From Terriglobales bacterium (GTDB lineage Bacteria > Acidobacteriota > Terriglobia > Terriglobales > Acidobacteriaceae): DNA of 64,000 bases. Shown here piece after piece: positions 26,522-36,155 of this stretch (within the stretch, counting starts at the first letter, position 1; each line of letters starts with the position of its first letter). The notes below the pieces were generated by a model. That model saw only the letters and a program-made list of their open reading frames with translations. It had not been told where the DNA came from and did not search any database. Position numbers and translations under genes: made by a program. Location of the stretch: contig DATHMF010000086.1 in the NCBI GenBank assembly GCA_035487355.1, forward strand, positions 114,341 to 178,340. The letters run 5' to 3'.

Positions 26522-28474
26522 ATGGCTGCCCCACTGCAAAATTCGCTCCCAGGGCCACGTGTATTGCGCTTTGGTGTCTTTGAGGCCGATCTCCGGACCT
26601 TTGAGTTGCGCAAATTCGGCAACAAGATCAACATTCAACGGCAGCCCTTTCAGGTGCTGGCGGCCCTGCTGGAAAAGCCTGGGGAAGTTGTCACACGCCA
26701 GGAGTTACAGCAAAAAATATGGCCCGGAGACACGTTTGTTGACTTCGATCTGGGGCTGAATAAGGCCATCACCAAATTACGGGCGATTTTGGATGATGAT
26801 GCGGCCAATCCTCGCTTCATCGAGACCGCTCCCCGGGTTGGATACCGTTTTCTTGGCGCAGTAGTGACTGCCCCACGCGATGCCGCCCCAGAAAAGGAAC
26901 CAGATGTTCCCCAGGAAAAGAGTTCCCCAGCAACTAGCGAAGCGGTTAGTCCAATTCCATCTGCAGAGAATCTGCCCCCATTACCGCGCTCTCGGCGCCA
27001 GTGGCCAATCTATGTGGGATCGCTTCTGGCACTCATTGTGGCCGGTTCGGTTTTGTATCCTGCGCTGCATGAAAAATGGACAGAGTGGCGTGGCGGCACC
27101 GGGCGTCAATTTAATTCCATAGCCGTGTTGCCGCTGGAAAATCTCTCGGGCGATGCATCGCAAGATTATTTTGCCGATGGGATCACCGAAGAGTTGACCA
27201 CCGACCTTGCCAAGATCCCCGATCTGCGTGTCAGCTCGCGCACTTCCGTGATGCGCTTTAAGGATGCCCACCAAGCCTTGCCTGAGATCGCAAAAGAGCT
27301 GAAAGTTGAAGCAATCGTTGAAGGTTCGGTGACCCGCATCGGCAATAAAGTCCGCATTACGGCGCAACTCATCGACGCCGGTAAAGACCAACACCTGTGG
27401 GCGGAAAGCTATGACAGCGAGATACGCGACATCCTGAGCGTGCAGAACACCCTGGCGCGGGCCATTGCCCACGAAATTCGCGTTAACCTGACCACCGAGC
27501 AGGAGCAGCGGATGATCCCGGCATCTCACGTTCCGCCGGCAGATGCCTATGAAGCTTATCTGAAAGGGCGCCACTACTTTCTGCAATGGACAGACGAAGG
27601 TGTGCAGAAAAGCTGTGATAGCTTCCAACAGGCGATTCAAAGTGACAGCACCTATGCCGAAGCTTATGTAGGCATGGCAGATTGCTACACCGCGCGGGCA
27701 TCCAACGGTCTGCTTAAGCCTGATGAGGCCATGGCGAAAGCCAAGGAGTTCGCGCAAAAAGCCCTGGAATTGAACCCTTCGCTTCCGCAGGCTCATGGTG
27801 TGCTGGGAACCATTCTGCTGAACTATGACTGGAACTATCCTGCGGCCTACATTGAACTGCAGAAGATGGCTGATCTGAGTCCCAATAATCCTGAGGCCCA
27901 CTTGCGGCTGGTCTCGTACTACCATGCCGTGGGAGAGATGGATAAAGCCGCAGAGGAAGCCAAATTGGCGCAGAAGCTCGATCCGGTCACGCCCTTTGTG
28001 TGCTCGAGCCTGGGCATGACGTATTTGTTCGCGGCGAAATACGATGACTCCATAACGGAGTTCAACAAGTGCATAGATTTAGACGAGAATTTTCCTTGGA
28101 CGCATTGGGGCTTGGTGCACGACTACGAAGCCAAGAAAGATTATTGGGATGCGATCGAAGAACGCCGCAAGTTGCTGCTCGCAGGTCATGAGGAAAATCT
28201 CACGGAAGAGATGATGCAGATTTACAAACACAGTGGCTACTCAGCCGCGCGCGCATATGCCGTCCAACACGACCTCGATCCGAAACACAACTCGTCTTTC
28301 ACTGTTGCCTACGCGAACGTCGAACTGGGAAACAAATCGAAGGCTCTCGAGTATCTGCAGAAAGCCTACGATGAGCGTGACAGCCAGATGATTCAGCTCA
28401 AAGTGAACTCTCTTTTCGACGGCCTGCGCTCTGAGCCCCAATTCCAGCAATTACTACAGAAGATTGGAAGTTGA
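26522..28474 (+). CDS. Membrane-anchored winged-helix regulator with TolB-like and TPR domains
   Basis: 650 residues. Residues 14-112 are an OmpR-type winged helix (LRFGVFEADLRTFELRK, PFQVLAALLEKPGEVVTR, ETAPRVGYRFLG) without a receiver domain. A proline-rich linker leads to one membrane helix at 161-181. Then comes a TolB-N/FlgO-like domain (SIAVLPLENLSGD, FADGITEELTTDLAKI, VEGSVTRIGNKVRIT), and from about 340 a set of TPR repeats. The layout is CadC/ToxR-like: DNA binding inside, sensing outside. The signal and targets are unknown. It is followed 49 bases later by a close paralogue in the same orientation. Confidence 0.85.
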   Translation: MAAPLQNSLPGPRVLRFGVFEADLRTFELRKFGNKINIQRQPFQVLAALLEKPGEVVTRQELQQKIWPGDTFVDFDLGLNKAITKLRAILDDDAANPRFIETAPRVGYRFLGAVVTAPRDAAPEKEPDVPQEKSSPATSEAVSPIPSAENLPPLPRSRRQWPIYVGSLLALIVAGSVLYPALHEKWTEWRGGTGRQFNSIAVLPLENLSGDASQDYFADGITEELTTDLAKIPDLRVSSRTSVMRFKDAHQALPEIAKELKVEAIVEGSVTRIGNKVRITAQLIDAGKDQHLWAESYDSEIRDILSVQNTLARAIAHEIRVNLTTEQEQRMIPASHVPPADAYEAYLKGRHYFLQWTDEGVQKSCDSFQQAIQSDSTYAEAYVGMADCYTARASNGLLKPDEAMAKAKEFAQKALELNPSLPQAHGVLGTILLNYDWNYPAAYIELQKMADLSPNNPEAHLRLVSYYHAVGEMDKAAEEAKLAQKLDPVTPFVCSSLGMTYLFAAKYDDSITEFNKCIDLDENFPWTHWGLVHDYEAKKDYWDAIEERRKLLLAGHEENLTEEMMQIYKHSGYSAARAYAVQHDLDPKHNSSFTVAYANVELGNKSKALEYLQKAYDERDSQMIQLKVNSLFDGLRSEPQFQQLLQKIGS

Positions 28475-28523
28475 CCGTCAAAGTCTTGCTATTTTCTGCC
28501 GCCGAAAGGAATTTCGATTCATT

Positions 28524-30512
28524 ATGGCGCCATTGCGCGATTTGGTGCAGGAGCAACGCCTGTTGCGCTTCGGAAATTTCGAAGCCGACCTGCGAACACT
28601 CGAACTGCGTAAATTTGGCCTTCGATTAAACCTTCAGCGCCAGCCCTTTCAGGTGTTGGCTGCGCTGCTGGAGAAGCCGGGAGATATTGTTACGCGCCTG
28701 GAGTTGCAGCAAAGAATCTGGCCGGAAGATACCTTCGTTCATTTTGACCTGGGCCTCAACAAAGCCATCGCCAAATTACGCGCCGCTCTGAACGATGATC
28801 CGGCAAACCCGCGCTATATTGAGACGGTTCCGCGCGTAGGTTATCGCTTTCTGTATCCGGTAACCACCGCAATCTCATCGCAAGTATCGTTATCAGGCAC
28901 GGTAGTTAGCACCGTGCAAAATGGTCGCGGCAGCCCCATAGCAGACACATCGCAAGCAGAGATTGTTAATCCGGTACCGCTCCCTGCTCCCAATCTCTTC
29001 GCGCATAGGCGTATGCGGCTACGGCTCGCGTTGCTGGTGGTGCTCGCCGTCGCCATTGTCGCTGGCGCAGTTCGCGCAATCCGCTGGTGGCCGGCCCGCA
29101 ATCCGGGTTATCACTTCCAATCCATTGCAGTACTGCCGTTGGAGAACCTTTCCGGCGATCCTTCAGAGAATTACTTCGCTGAGGGGATTACCGACGAATT
29201 GATTACCAATCTGGCCAAGATCAAATCACTCCATGTGCGCTCATTTACTTCGGTCATACGCTACCAGAACGCGCACAAATCGCCCGCGGATATTGCCCGT
29301 GAACTGAGTGTGGACGCCCTAGTGGAAGGTTCGGTGACCAAGGTGGGAGACAGGATCCGCATCACGGTTCAACTGACGGAACCGGTGCGGGGTTCGATAC
29401 TTTGGGTGAAAAGTTATGACACCGATTTGCGCGACGTAATCACCGCCGAAACTGACCTGGCGAAGATGATTGGGCGTGAAGTGCATGCTAACTTTGATCC
29501 CAGTGAAGAACAGTTTTTTGCGCGGACTTCACACCCTCTGGTCCCTGCAGCATACTTAAGCTATCTCAAGGGGCATTACCTGTTTCATAAGCAGCAGCTC
29601 GACCGGGCTGATATACAGCAGAGCTGCAGCGCCTTTCAGGGTGCGATTGCCGCGGACGCGGCCTTCTCGCCCGCCTATACGGGAATGGCGCAGTGTTTAC
29701 AGTGGCAAGAGACACGGCACTACATTTCGCACGAGGAATCGAATGCGGAGTCGTTCGCCCTGAAAGCGGTGGAACTTGACCCGCAATCTTCGAAGGCACA
29801 TGCCATTCTGGGATCAATTTATTTTTATCACGACTGGAATTGGCCAGCAGCAGAACAACAGTTAAAACAGGCGATTGAACTGAACCCTAACGAGGCCGAA
29901 GTGCATTCCCTCTACGCGGAATATTTAAAAGTCATGGGCCGTCTGCCCGAGGCCCTGGATGAAATTCGGCGCGCTCAGCAACTTGATCCCCTGGAGTTCT
30001 ATTATTTTCTCTCCAGCGGCTACTACCTCCTCTATATGCATCGCTATGATGAGGCTGAAGTCGACTTCAATAAGGTCCTTCAAGTCATTCCCGATAACAT
30101 CTCCGCCCTCACCGGGTTGGCCGAGGCTTACGAAAAGCAAGGAGACCTGGAACGGGCAGCTGAATGCTGGCAAAAATATGAGACTGCGGAAGACCAAAAA
30201 CCCGATGTTGCTCCTTTCATGGAAACCTATAGAATGCGCGGATTCCATGCGGCCAAACAAGAGTATCTGGAAGCGCGCGTTCAACTAGGTCAGAAAAATT
30301 TCCGCCGCGGCGTGGAATGGGAAAAACTGAATCTTGCTTATTTAAACGCCATGCTCGACCACAGAAAACAGGCGCTTGGCTTCCTTGAGCTTGCCTACCA
30401 ATCGCATATGACGCCTCTCATTAACCTCAAAATTGACTCGCGCTTTGACCGGCTTCGTAATGATCCGGAATTCAAAGATCTGCTCAAGCGCATGAAACTG
30501 GCGGACCAATAA
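28524..30512 (+). CDS. Paralogous membrane-anchored winged-helix/TPR regulator
   Basis: 662 residues with the same domain order as the preceding gene: winged helix (about 13-112), one membrane helix near 165-185 (LRLALLVVLAVAIVAGAV), TolB-like domain (SIAVLPLENLSGDPSENYF, FAEGITDELITNLAKI), then TPRs. The winged-helix parts of the two are nearly the same, including the phrase RQPFQVLAALLEKPG, while the sensor and TPR parts differ more, as expected after tandem duplication with change of input. The ATG at 28524 matches the paralogue's N-terminus; an upstream in-frame start at 28464 overlaps the previous gene and is rejected. Confidence 0.85.
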   Translation: MAPLRDLVQEQRLLRFGNFEADLRTLELRKFGLRLNLQRQPFQVLAALLEKPGDIVTRLELQQRIWPEDTFVHFDLGLNKAIAKLRAALNDDPANPRYIETVPRVGYRFLYPVTTAISSQVSLSGTVVSTVQNGRGSPIADTSQAEIVNPVPLPAPNLFAHRRMRLRLALLVVLAVAIVAGAVRAIRWWPARNPGYHFQSIAVLPLENLSGDPSENYFAEGITDELITNLAKIKSLHVRSFTSVIRYQNAHKSPADIARELSVDALVEGSVTKVGDRIRITVQLTEPVRGSILWVKSYDTDLRDVITAETDLAKMIGREVHANFDPSEEQFFARTSHPLVPAAYLSYLKGHYLFHKQQLDRADIQQSCSAFQGAIAADAAFSPAYTGMAQCLQWQETRHYISHEESNAESFALKAVELDPQSSKAHAILGSIYFYHDWNWPAAEQQLKQAIELNPNEAEVHSLYAEYLKVMGRLPEALDEIRRAQQLDPLEFYYFLSSGYYLLYMHRYDEAEVDFNKVLQVIPDNISALTGLAEAYEKQGDLERAAECWQKYETAEDQKPDVAPFMETYRMRGFHAAKQEYLEARVQLGQKNFRRGVEWEKLNLAYLNAMLDHRKQALGFLELAYQSHMTPLINLKIDSRFDRLRNDPEFKDLLKRMKLADQ

Positions 30513-30538
30513 AATTCTTGGGGAGCACAAAAGCAACT

Positions 30539-31120
30539 ATGAAACGAATCTGTGTATTCTGCGGCTCGAATCCTGGGCGACGAGCCGCCTACCGCGAGGC
30601 AGCCGTGGCCATCGGACATCTGCTTGCCGAACGCAACCTCGAACTGGTGTACGGCGGCGCCAACGTGGGATTGATGGGAATCGTGGCCAACGCTGTTCTG
30701 GAAAAAGGAGGCGTGGTGACGGGGGTCATTCCCGAGGTGCTGGTCGCCCAGGAATTAGCGCACAGGGGCATCCAGAACCTGCGCGTGGTGGGCTCCATGC
30801 ATGAGCGCAAGGCGCTGATGGCCGATCTTTCAGATGGCTTCATCGCCCTGCCGGGCGGGTTCGGCACCTTCGAAGAATTCTGCGAGATCGTCACATGGTC
30901 GCAGCTTGGACTGCAGGAAAAGCCCTGCGGGCTCCTCAATGTAGAGAACTACTACCAGCCTCTGCTCGCGCTCTTTGACCACGCCGTAGAGGAAGGCTTT
31001 CTCATGCCCGAAAACCGCAAAATCGTGCTGGCACATCCCGAACCTGAGGTTCTGTTGGATACGTTGTTGACCTTCAAGCCTGTGTCGAAAAGACCGTGGC
31101 TCGACCGCGGCAACAGGTAA
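30539..31120 (+). CDS. LOG-family protein (putative cytokinin riboside 5'-monophosphate phosphoribohydrolase)
   Basis: A 193-residue Rossmann-like protein. The hallmark PGGFGTFEEFCEIVTW and the N-terminal CVFCGSNPGRR place it in the LOG family (TIGR00730 group). LOG enzymes remove ribose 5-phosphate from nucleotides such as cytokinin precursors; in bacteria the substrate is often a nucleoside monophosphate. The ATG at 30539 is chosen over a TTG seven codons upstream. It follows the second TPR regulator by 26 bases and may be co-transcribed. It was often misnamed lysine decarboxylase in older annotation. Confidence 0.88.
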   Translation: MKRICVFCGSNPGRRAAYREAAVAIGHLLAERNLELVYGGANVGLMGIVANAVLEKGGVVTGVIPEVLVAQELAHRGIQNLRVVGSMHERKALMADLSDGFIALPGGFGTFEEFCEIVTWSQLGLQEKPCGLLNVENYYQPLLALFDHAVEEGFLMPENRKIVLAHPEPEVLLDTLLTFKPVSKRPWLDRGNR

Positions 31121-31159
31121 AGTGTTCTACAGCGCGTGATCCTTCAGTTCGACGCCGAA

Positions 31160-31771
31160 TTATTTCCTGCTGGCGGGTGGAATAATTCCATTCATGCGCA
31201 GATATTCCACCATCTGTCCATAATGATCGAAGCTGTGCCAGGTCAGCATAGTAGCCATAGCCAGACGAGGCATCTTGCTCTTGGGATTCCATGGGCTGGT
31301 GATCATTTCTGTTGCGTTCTGATCGTTGACCGTAGCGACTGCGCGATGGGCCGCGGCAAAGGAGTCTCGCAGTAGCTTCAAGACGTCTTCCCTGCTCTTG
31401 ATATCATCAGGACCGTTATCGAGCGTAGGATCAATTTGAGGTTTTTCCTGCAACAATGCCGATGAGAGAGCAAGATTGGTGGCAGCTACGTGCTTGATCT
31501 GGAGTGCGAAGGTACGCACGCCCGTAAATTCGCCGTTGGTCGGAGCAAAATTGAATTTATCTTCCGGCATAGCCTCGGCTGCGGGGACAAAGTCCTTTTC
31601 CAAAGTACTTAGCTGCCGGTCGAGCACCTGGGCGATGGTCGGCTGTGAGACAGCCGGTTGTGGAGTGGCAACAGGTTGCTGTTCTTTCGGCTTGTCTTTT
31701 GAATTGCCCTGGGCCATCGCTCCAGCCGCCAATATCAGGGAAAACAAAATTGCCATAATCGCATTTTTCAT
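31160..31771 (-). CDS. Exported DinB-family protein
   Basis: 203 residues beginning with a signal peptide (MAILFSLILAAGAMAQ). The rest is a four-helix DinB-like bundle with the usual metal-binding histidines in positions consistent with the family: LQIKHVAATN near residue 92 and LTWHSFDHYGQMVEYLR near 178-194. DinB/YfiT proteins are metal-dependent transferases or hydrolases, some using bacillithiol; an exported member is less common. It lies 35 bases after the APC permease gene on the same strand. The substrate is unknown. Confidence 0.8.
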   Translation of the reverse strand: MKNAIMAILFSLILAAGAMAQGNSKDKPKEQQPVATPQPAVSQPTIAQVLDRQLSTLEKDFVPAAEAMPEDKFNFAPTNGEFTGVRTFALQIKHVAATNLALSSALLQEKPQIDPTLDNGPDDIKSREDVLKLLRDSFAAAHRAVATVNDQNATEMITSPWNPKSKMPRLAMATMLTWHSFDHYGQMVEYLRMNGIIPPASRK

Positions 31772-31806
31772 ATTCGTACTCTCCTTAGCGCAAGCAATTA
31801 GGACGT

Positions 31807-33282
31807 TCAGCCTTGGGATTGGTAAGCAGCCGGAACTTCTTTTGGTGGATTTTTTTCGTCAAACGGCCATTCGCGGTTCTTCCAGGCGCGGATAAAAAAA
31901 ACAACCAACCCGGTCAGAAGAATCACAGCAGCATAGCGCAATTCCCTGGCAAAATTCTTGCGAAAAACCAAAATATATAAAAATCCTGCAATGGCCAGCA
32001 CTGCGGGAAGCGGATACAACCACATGCGGAACGGCCGGGAAGCCTCAGGATGCGTGCTACGCAGAATCAGCAATCCCACGGATTGCACGAGAAACTGAAT
32101 GATAATCCTGATCACCACCAGGGCCGCGATGACATCTGCCAGGCGCAAAAAACAACATAAGATTGCAACTGCACCCAGTGCCAGAAGAGACACGTGGGGA
32201 ATTTTGTGCACGGGATGAATCCGCCGAAATATTTTGAAATAGTTGCCATCCATGGCAGCGGCGTAGGGCACGCGCGAATATCCCAGGAGCAGTGAAAACA
32301 CCGAGGCAAAAGCTGTCCACATAATAAGGAGTGCGGCCAGAACTCCTGCCCAGTGGCCATAGACTCGCTCCATCATGGTGGAGATCACGTAGTGTGTATC
32401 GGATTTCGCGGCCGCTTCCAGTTCGCGCCAGGGCAACACGCCCAGAATGCTGATGTTCATCACGATGTAAATCGCACCGACCGCGGCAATGGAATACACC
32501 AGCGCCCTCGGAATGGTTCGCACGGGATCTTTGATCTCGTCGCCCAAGAAACAGACGTTGTAATAGCCCCAATAGTCATAGGCGGAAATGAGCAACGCAG
32601 CTCCTAATCCCAGCAGGAACCCTTTATCCAGGTGAAATGCATGGGGAGGAAAATCAAAAGCCCGGGCAGCGCTGAAATGTGTGAGACCGGTAGTGATGAC
32701 CCAGGCGATGGTGCCAAGCACTCCGCCCCACAGCAAGAGGGAAAGCCTGCTCACAAGCGCGATACGCCGGTAAAGCAGAATCATCGCCAACAGGCAGGCG
32801 CCAATAGCGACACAAGTTGAACCATTTGCCAAAACACGAATTTGCAACATTCCCAAGAACGGCAGCGAAACGGAGAGCGTGTGCTCCAGCCATGCCGGGG
32901 TCAGCGATGGAAACAAATAGGCGGAATACAGCGCCAGCCCGATGCATCCCGATGCAATGGAAAGAGGCGCGCTGAAAGAGAGCTGCCAGATGAAGAGAAA
33001 CGAAAACAGCTTTCCCAGTTTAGGCCCGTAGATTTCTTTCAAATAACGATACGAACCGCCCGAGCCCGGCATGGCCGCACCCAGCTCAGCCCACACCATG
33101 CCGTCGCACATGGCGAGCATGGCACCGAGAATCCAGCCCAACATGGCCTGCGGGCCCGCCATGGCGCTGATGATCAGCGGAATGGTAATAAAGGGGCCGA
33201 CGCCGATCATGTCAATCATGTTCAGGGCGGTCGCACTCAAAAGCCCGACATCCCGCCTGAGTTCTGATTTTTCTATGGTCAT
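31807..33282 (-). CDS. APC-superfamily amino acid permease
   Basis: A 491-residue membrane protein with about twelve helices. The N-terminal LSATALNMIDMIGVGPFITIP segment and GSGGSYRYLKEIYGPKLGKL are the unwound helix 1 and helix 2-3 motifs of APC transporters that import amino acids or polyamines with protons. The gene starts 10 bases after the PIG-L gene stop, so the two are likely co-transcribed. The substrate cannot be told. Confidence 0.88.
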   Translation of the reverse strand: MTIEKSELRRDVGLLSATALNMIDMIGVGPFITIPLIISAMAGPQAMLGWILGAMLAMCDGMVWAELGAAMPGSGGSYRYLKEIYGPKLGKLFSFLFIWQLSFSAPLSIASGCIGLALYSAYLFPSLTPAWLEHTLSVSLPFLGMLQIRVLANGSTCVAIGACLLAMILLYRRIALVSRLSLLLWGGVLGTIAWVITTGLTHFSAARAFDFPPHAFHLDKGFLLGLGAALLISAYDYWGYYNVCFLGDEIKDPVRTIPRALVYSIAAVGAIYIVMNISILGVLPWRELEAAAKSDTHYVISTMMERVYGHWAGVLAALLIMWTAFASVFSLLLGYSRVPYAAAMDGNYFKIFRRIHPVHKIPHVSLLALGAVAILCCFLRLADVIAALVVIRIIIQFLVQSVGLLILRSTHPEASRPFRMWLYPLPAVLAIAGFLYILVFRKNFARELRYAAVILLTGLVVFFIRAWKNREWPFDEKNPPKEVPAAYQSQG

Positions 33283-33292
33283 GAGATCAGCA

Positions 33293-35932
33293 TCAGTGCT
33301 CGTGTCCCGCAGAGAGAAGATTCACATACAACCGGATCGCGCCCGGAACACCGGCGGGAAGCTGCCGGAAGAATGCGTATCCGGTGTAGATGTAAGTTCC
33401 TTTTCCTGCTTTCGCCTCCAGCAATCCACCTTTGAGCGGCTGTTCGCCGGGGTCGCTCGAAGCCAGCAGCGGCTGGAATTTTTCGTCCCATTGCCCCATG
33501 AAATTCACGCCACGCTCCTGTATCCATCCATCGAAGTCGTGGGCTGAGATCTTGTTGGGGGAATTGAAAACCGAATCTTGCGGAGCCAATACCTCAACCG
33601 GCGCCTCTTCTACACTCACCCGCTGGCGGCTGAGCTGCGCAGGATAGGGAGTGTATTTGCCCGTGTTGAATGCATCCACATCAAAATTATTTTGCACCAG
33701 CAGGGTGCCGCCCTGGTTTACGAAATCGAGCAGATGCTGATTATGCTTGCGCACATCTTCGCGGGTATCGTAGGCGCGTATGCCCAGAATGATGGTGCCA
33801 TAGTGATTCAGATCGCCGTGCGCCAGTTCGTCGCTACTTATCAAACGCGCATCCAAACCAAGCTGTTGCAGGGAGGACAGAATGTCATCCCCCGCGCCTT
33901 CCACGTAACCAACCTTGAGGTTCTCAGGAAGAACAACCTTGACCGCGCTGATCTTTTGAATGGAGGGCTGATAATAATAAAAGGTGGCAATGTCGGGCCG
34001 CCCGACCTCGCTAAACCCTTCATCATATTTTTTGCCTTTGTATTCCAGTTCGGCGCTGATTTGGGTGCGGGTTTCACTCAAAGCCACCGGCTCAACTTCA
34101 AAGTGAGCAGTTTTCTCGTCGCCAGCTTTATCGAATGTAACCTTCTGCGATGCCGGGCTCACATGCCAGCCATTGGGAACTTGAAGGTGCACAATCGTTT
34201 CGGCTGGTGTAGAGAGGTTGCTGCGAATGATTACGTCTTCATCCATGGGCGATTTTTTGCCTGCCGGAATCACCGCGGTAGCGTGCTGCATCAGCACAGA
34301 GAAGGCCGGCACCACCGCCAGCGTTGTCGCTTTGCCATTGACGTCGGCAATGGCGTCGGTGTGAATCACCGCTGCTTTCCCGGAAAATTCATAATTGGCG
34401 TGTGCTCGAACCGCCGGAGACGGAAGCGGTAAAGTCTGATATCGCGGGTCGTCAATGGTGAAAATATTTTCTTTATCCGGCTCGTTGCGATGCCAGTAAG
34501 GACGTGTGATCTCGGCATTACCGGGCACGGTCACCGTAAAGTCAACGCTGGCTGATTCGCCCGGCGCCAGTGCTTTTGACGGTGCTTTTGGTTGTGCAGG
34601 AGTGGTTTTCTGCTGCCATCCCTGGGGCAAATCCAAGGTAATCTGCTTCACTGTAACCGCGTGCTTGCCGTTGTTCTGCAACCGGGCGGTGAGTTTGACG
34701 GTTTCACCCGGCACCAGCAACTGCGAAGATTTATCGCGCGAGACGCGGAAATCAAGATCCAGCGCCAAACGAGATGCCTCTTCGAACTGCTGCGATTTTG
34801 TCCTGAGGTTAAGCAGCAAGTCCTGTTTCGACGCGGTGGAGAGGGTTGACTGCTCGACCAGGGGAATAAGCTTGTTGAGCTGTTCCCCTGCTGCCAGCAA
34901 CGGCTCGGGAGAGCGGGTGGCAATTGCCTGGTCAACATTCGCCTCAATTTCCTTTAACGCGGGCAGCAGGAACAGCACCTGAGATTCTTCCGCTCCCAGG
35001 CGGGCAACAAGTCCGGGGAGCGTAGTGTCAATACCATCGAAAAAATCCTCTTCACGTTTATTCGGGTCAGGCTTGCTGGAAAATACGGATTGCACCAGCT
35101 TATAGGGCCGGTAATTGGGGCCTGGTCGCGCCGGAAAAAACGAGGCGTTCTGCGATTTTTGCTGGCTGTATCCTTCGATGCCAAACTGCGCGTAAGAGGT
35201 ACCGAGGTCAGGATCAACCGTTCCTGCCTCAAATCGCACCGTGTAGTCTTCACTGCCTCGCATACGGATGTAGACTTTCTTCACCTGCCAGGGCAAGAGC
35301 CCTTCTTTTATTTGTTCGGGAAAGCGCTTGGGATCAGCCGCGGCCTCCACGGCTTCAGGCGTGAGGATACCTGAGGCCTGATGATGTCCGTGACCATCGC
35401 TGGCTGTGCCGGCCCACGCGGAAGCGACCACATCGGGACGGAACTCGCGAATCACGCGCACCATGTCGGCCAAAGCGATCTCGTGGCCTCCCCACTTCTG
35501 AAATGTCTCCTCGGGAGTCTTGGAATATCCGAAATCGGCAGTACGGGCAAAGCGGAGATCCACGCCGTAATAACGGGCAGATTCCAGCAGCTCGAGCGTA
35601 CGCAACACACCCAGTTCATCGAAAAGATTGCTTCCGGTTTTGTTCTGTCCGCCATCGCCGCGGGTCAGCGACATCAACATCACCTTGGCGCCCTTGCCGC
35701 GCGATTCGAGGGCCAGCATGGCGCCATCTTCGTCGTCAGGATGCGCGGTGGTTTGCAGCAGGCGTGCAGTTGTTTTGAGTTTTCTGAGCGCCTGATCCAG
35801 GCCAGGAGCGCCAGTATCCTGCGGCAGGCGTTCGCGACGTGGCGTCACCAACACCGCCTGCTGTGAAAGAGCAAAGCAAGTTAGTAATAGAAGAGAAAGT
35901 ACAACCCGAAAACGGCGAGCCCAAGAGATCAA
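33293..35932 (-). CDS. Large secreted PIG-L-type deacetylase
   Basis: About 879 residues. A signal peptide (RRFRVVLSLLLLTCFALSQQ) precedes a PIG-L/LmbE deacetylase domain with the zinc motif TTAHPDDEDGAML and the later HGHHQASG histidines; these enzymes remove N-acetyl groups from sugars. Next comes a NEW3-like Ig fold (VPGETVKLTARLQNNGKHAV) and a C-terminal class I amidotransferase/ThuA-like fold (ILGIRAYDTREDVRKHNQ). The start is uncertain: a TTG at 35932 has GGAGG seven bases upstream, whereas the frame extends to an ATG at 36058. It heads an apparent three-gene unit with the APC permease and DinB genes. Confidence 0.82.
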   Translation of the reverse strand: MISWARRFRVVLSLLLLTCFALSQQAVLVTPRRERLPQDTGAPGLDQALRKLKTTARLLQTTAHPDDEDGAMLALESRGKGAKVMLMSLTRGDGGQNKTGSNLFDELGVLRTLELLESARYYGVDLRFARTADFGYSKTPEETFQKWGGHEIALADMVRVIREFRPDVVASAWAGTASDGHGHHQASGILTPEAVEAAADPKRFPEQIKEGLLPWQVKKVYIRMRGSEDYTVRFEAGTVDPDLGTSYAQFGIEGYSQQKSQNASFFPARPGPNYRPYKLVQSVFSSKPDPNKREEDFFDGIDTTLPGLVARLGAEESQVLFLLPALKEIEANVDQAIATRSPEPLLAAGEQLNKLIPLVEQSTLSTASKQDLLLNLRTKSQQFEEASRLALDLDFRVSRDKSSQLLVPGETVKLTARLQNNGKHAVTVKQITLDLPQGWQQKTTPAQPKAPSKALAPGESASVDFTVTVPGNAEITRPYWHRNEPDKENIFTIDDPRYQTLPLPSPAVRAHANYEFSGKAAVIHTDAIADVNGKATTLAVVPAFSVLMQHATAVIPAGKKSPMDEDVIIRSNLSTPAETIVHLQVPNGWHVSPASQKVTFDKAGDEKTAHFEVEPVALSETRTQISAELEYKGKKYDEGFSEVGRPDIATFYYYQPSIQKISAVKVVLPENLKVGYVEGAGDDILSSLQQLGLDARLISSDELAHGDLNHYGTIILGIRAYDTREDVRKHNQHLLDFVNQGGTLLVQNNFDVDAFNTGKYTPYPAQLSRQRVSVEEAPVEVLAPQDSVFNSPNKISAHDFDGWIQERGVNFMGQWDEKFQPLLASSDPGEQPLKGGLLEAKAGKGTYIYTGYAFFRQLPAGVPGAIRLYVNLLSAGHEH

Positions 35933-36155
35933 CCCATGCCTCCAGACACCGGACTTAAGATTCAGCGAAATCAACCGGATACCAATTAGACAGCCCTGCC
36001 GCCGGCAAAGAACCAAAATTTTAGTTGAATTGGCCCCGATAAGAAAGCAGCATAGCAATTCATCAAACGTTAACAGACGATTTGTATGATCTTGGCTGCA
36101 TTTTTGCAGTCGGCGCAGTAGTGCTGGGCTGCATGTAGAATCCGAGTGCCTTCAT

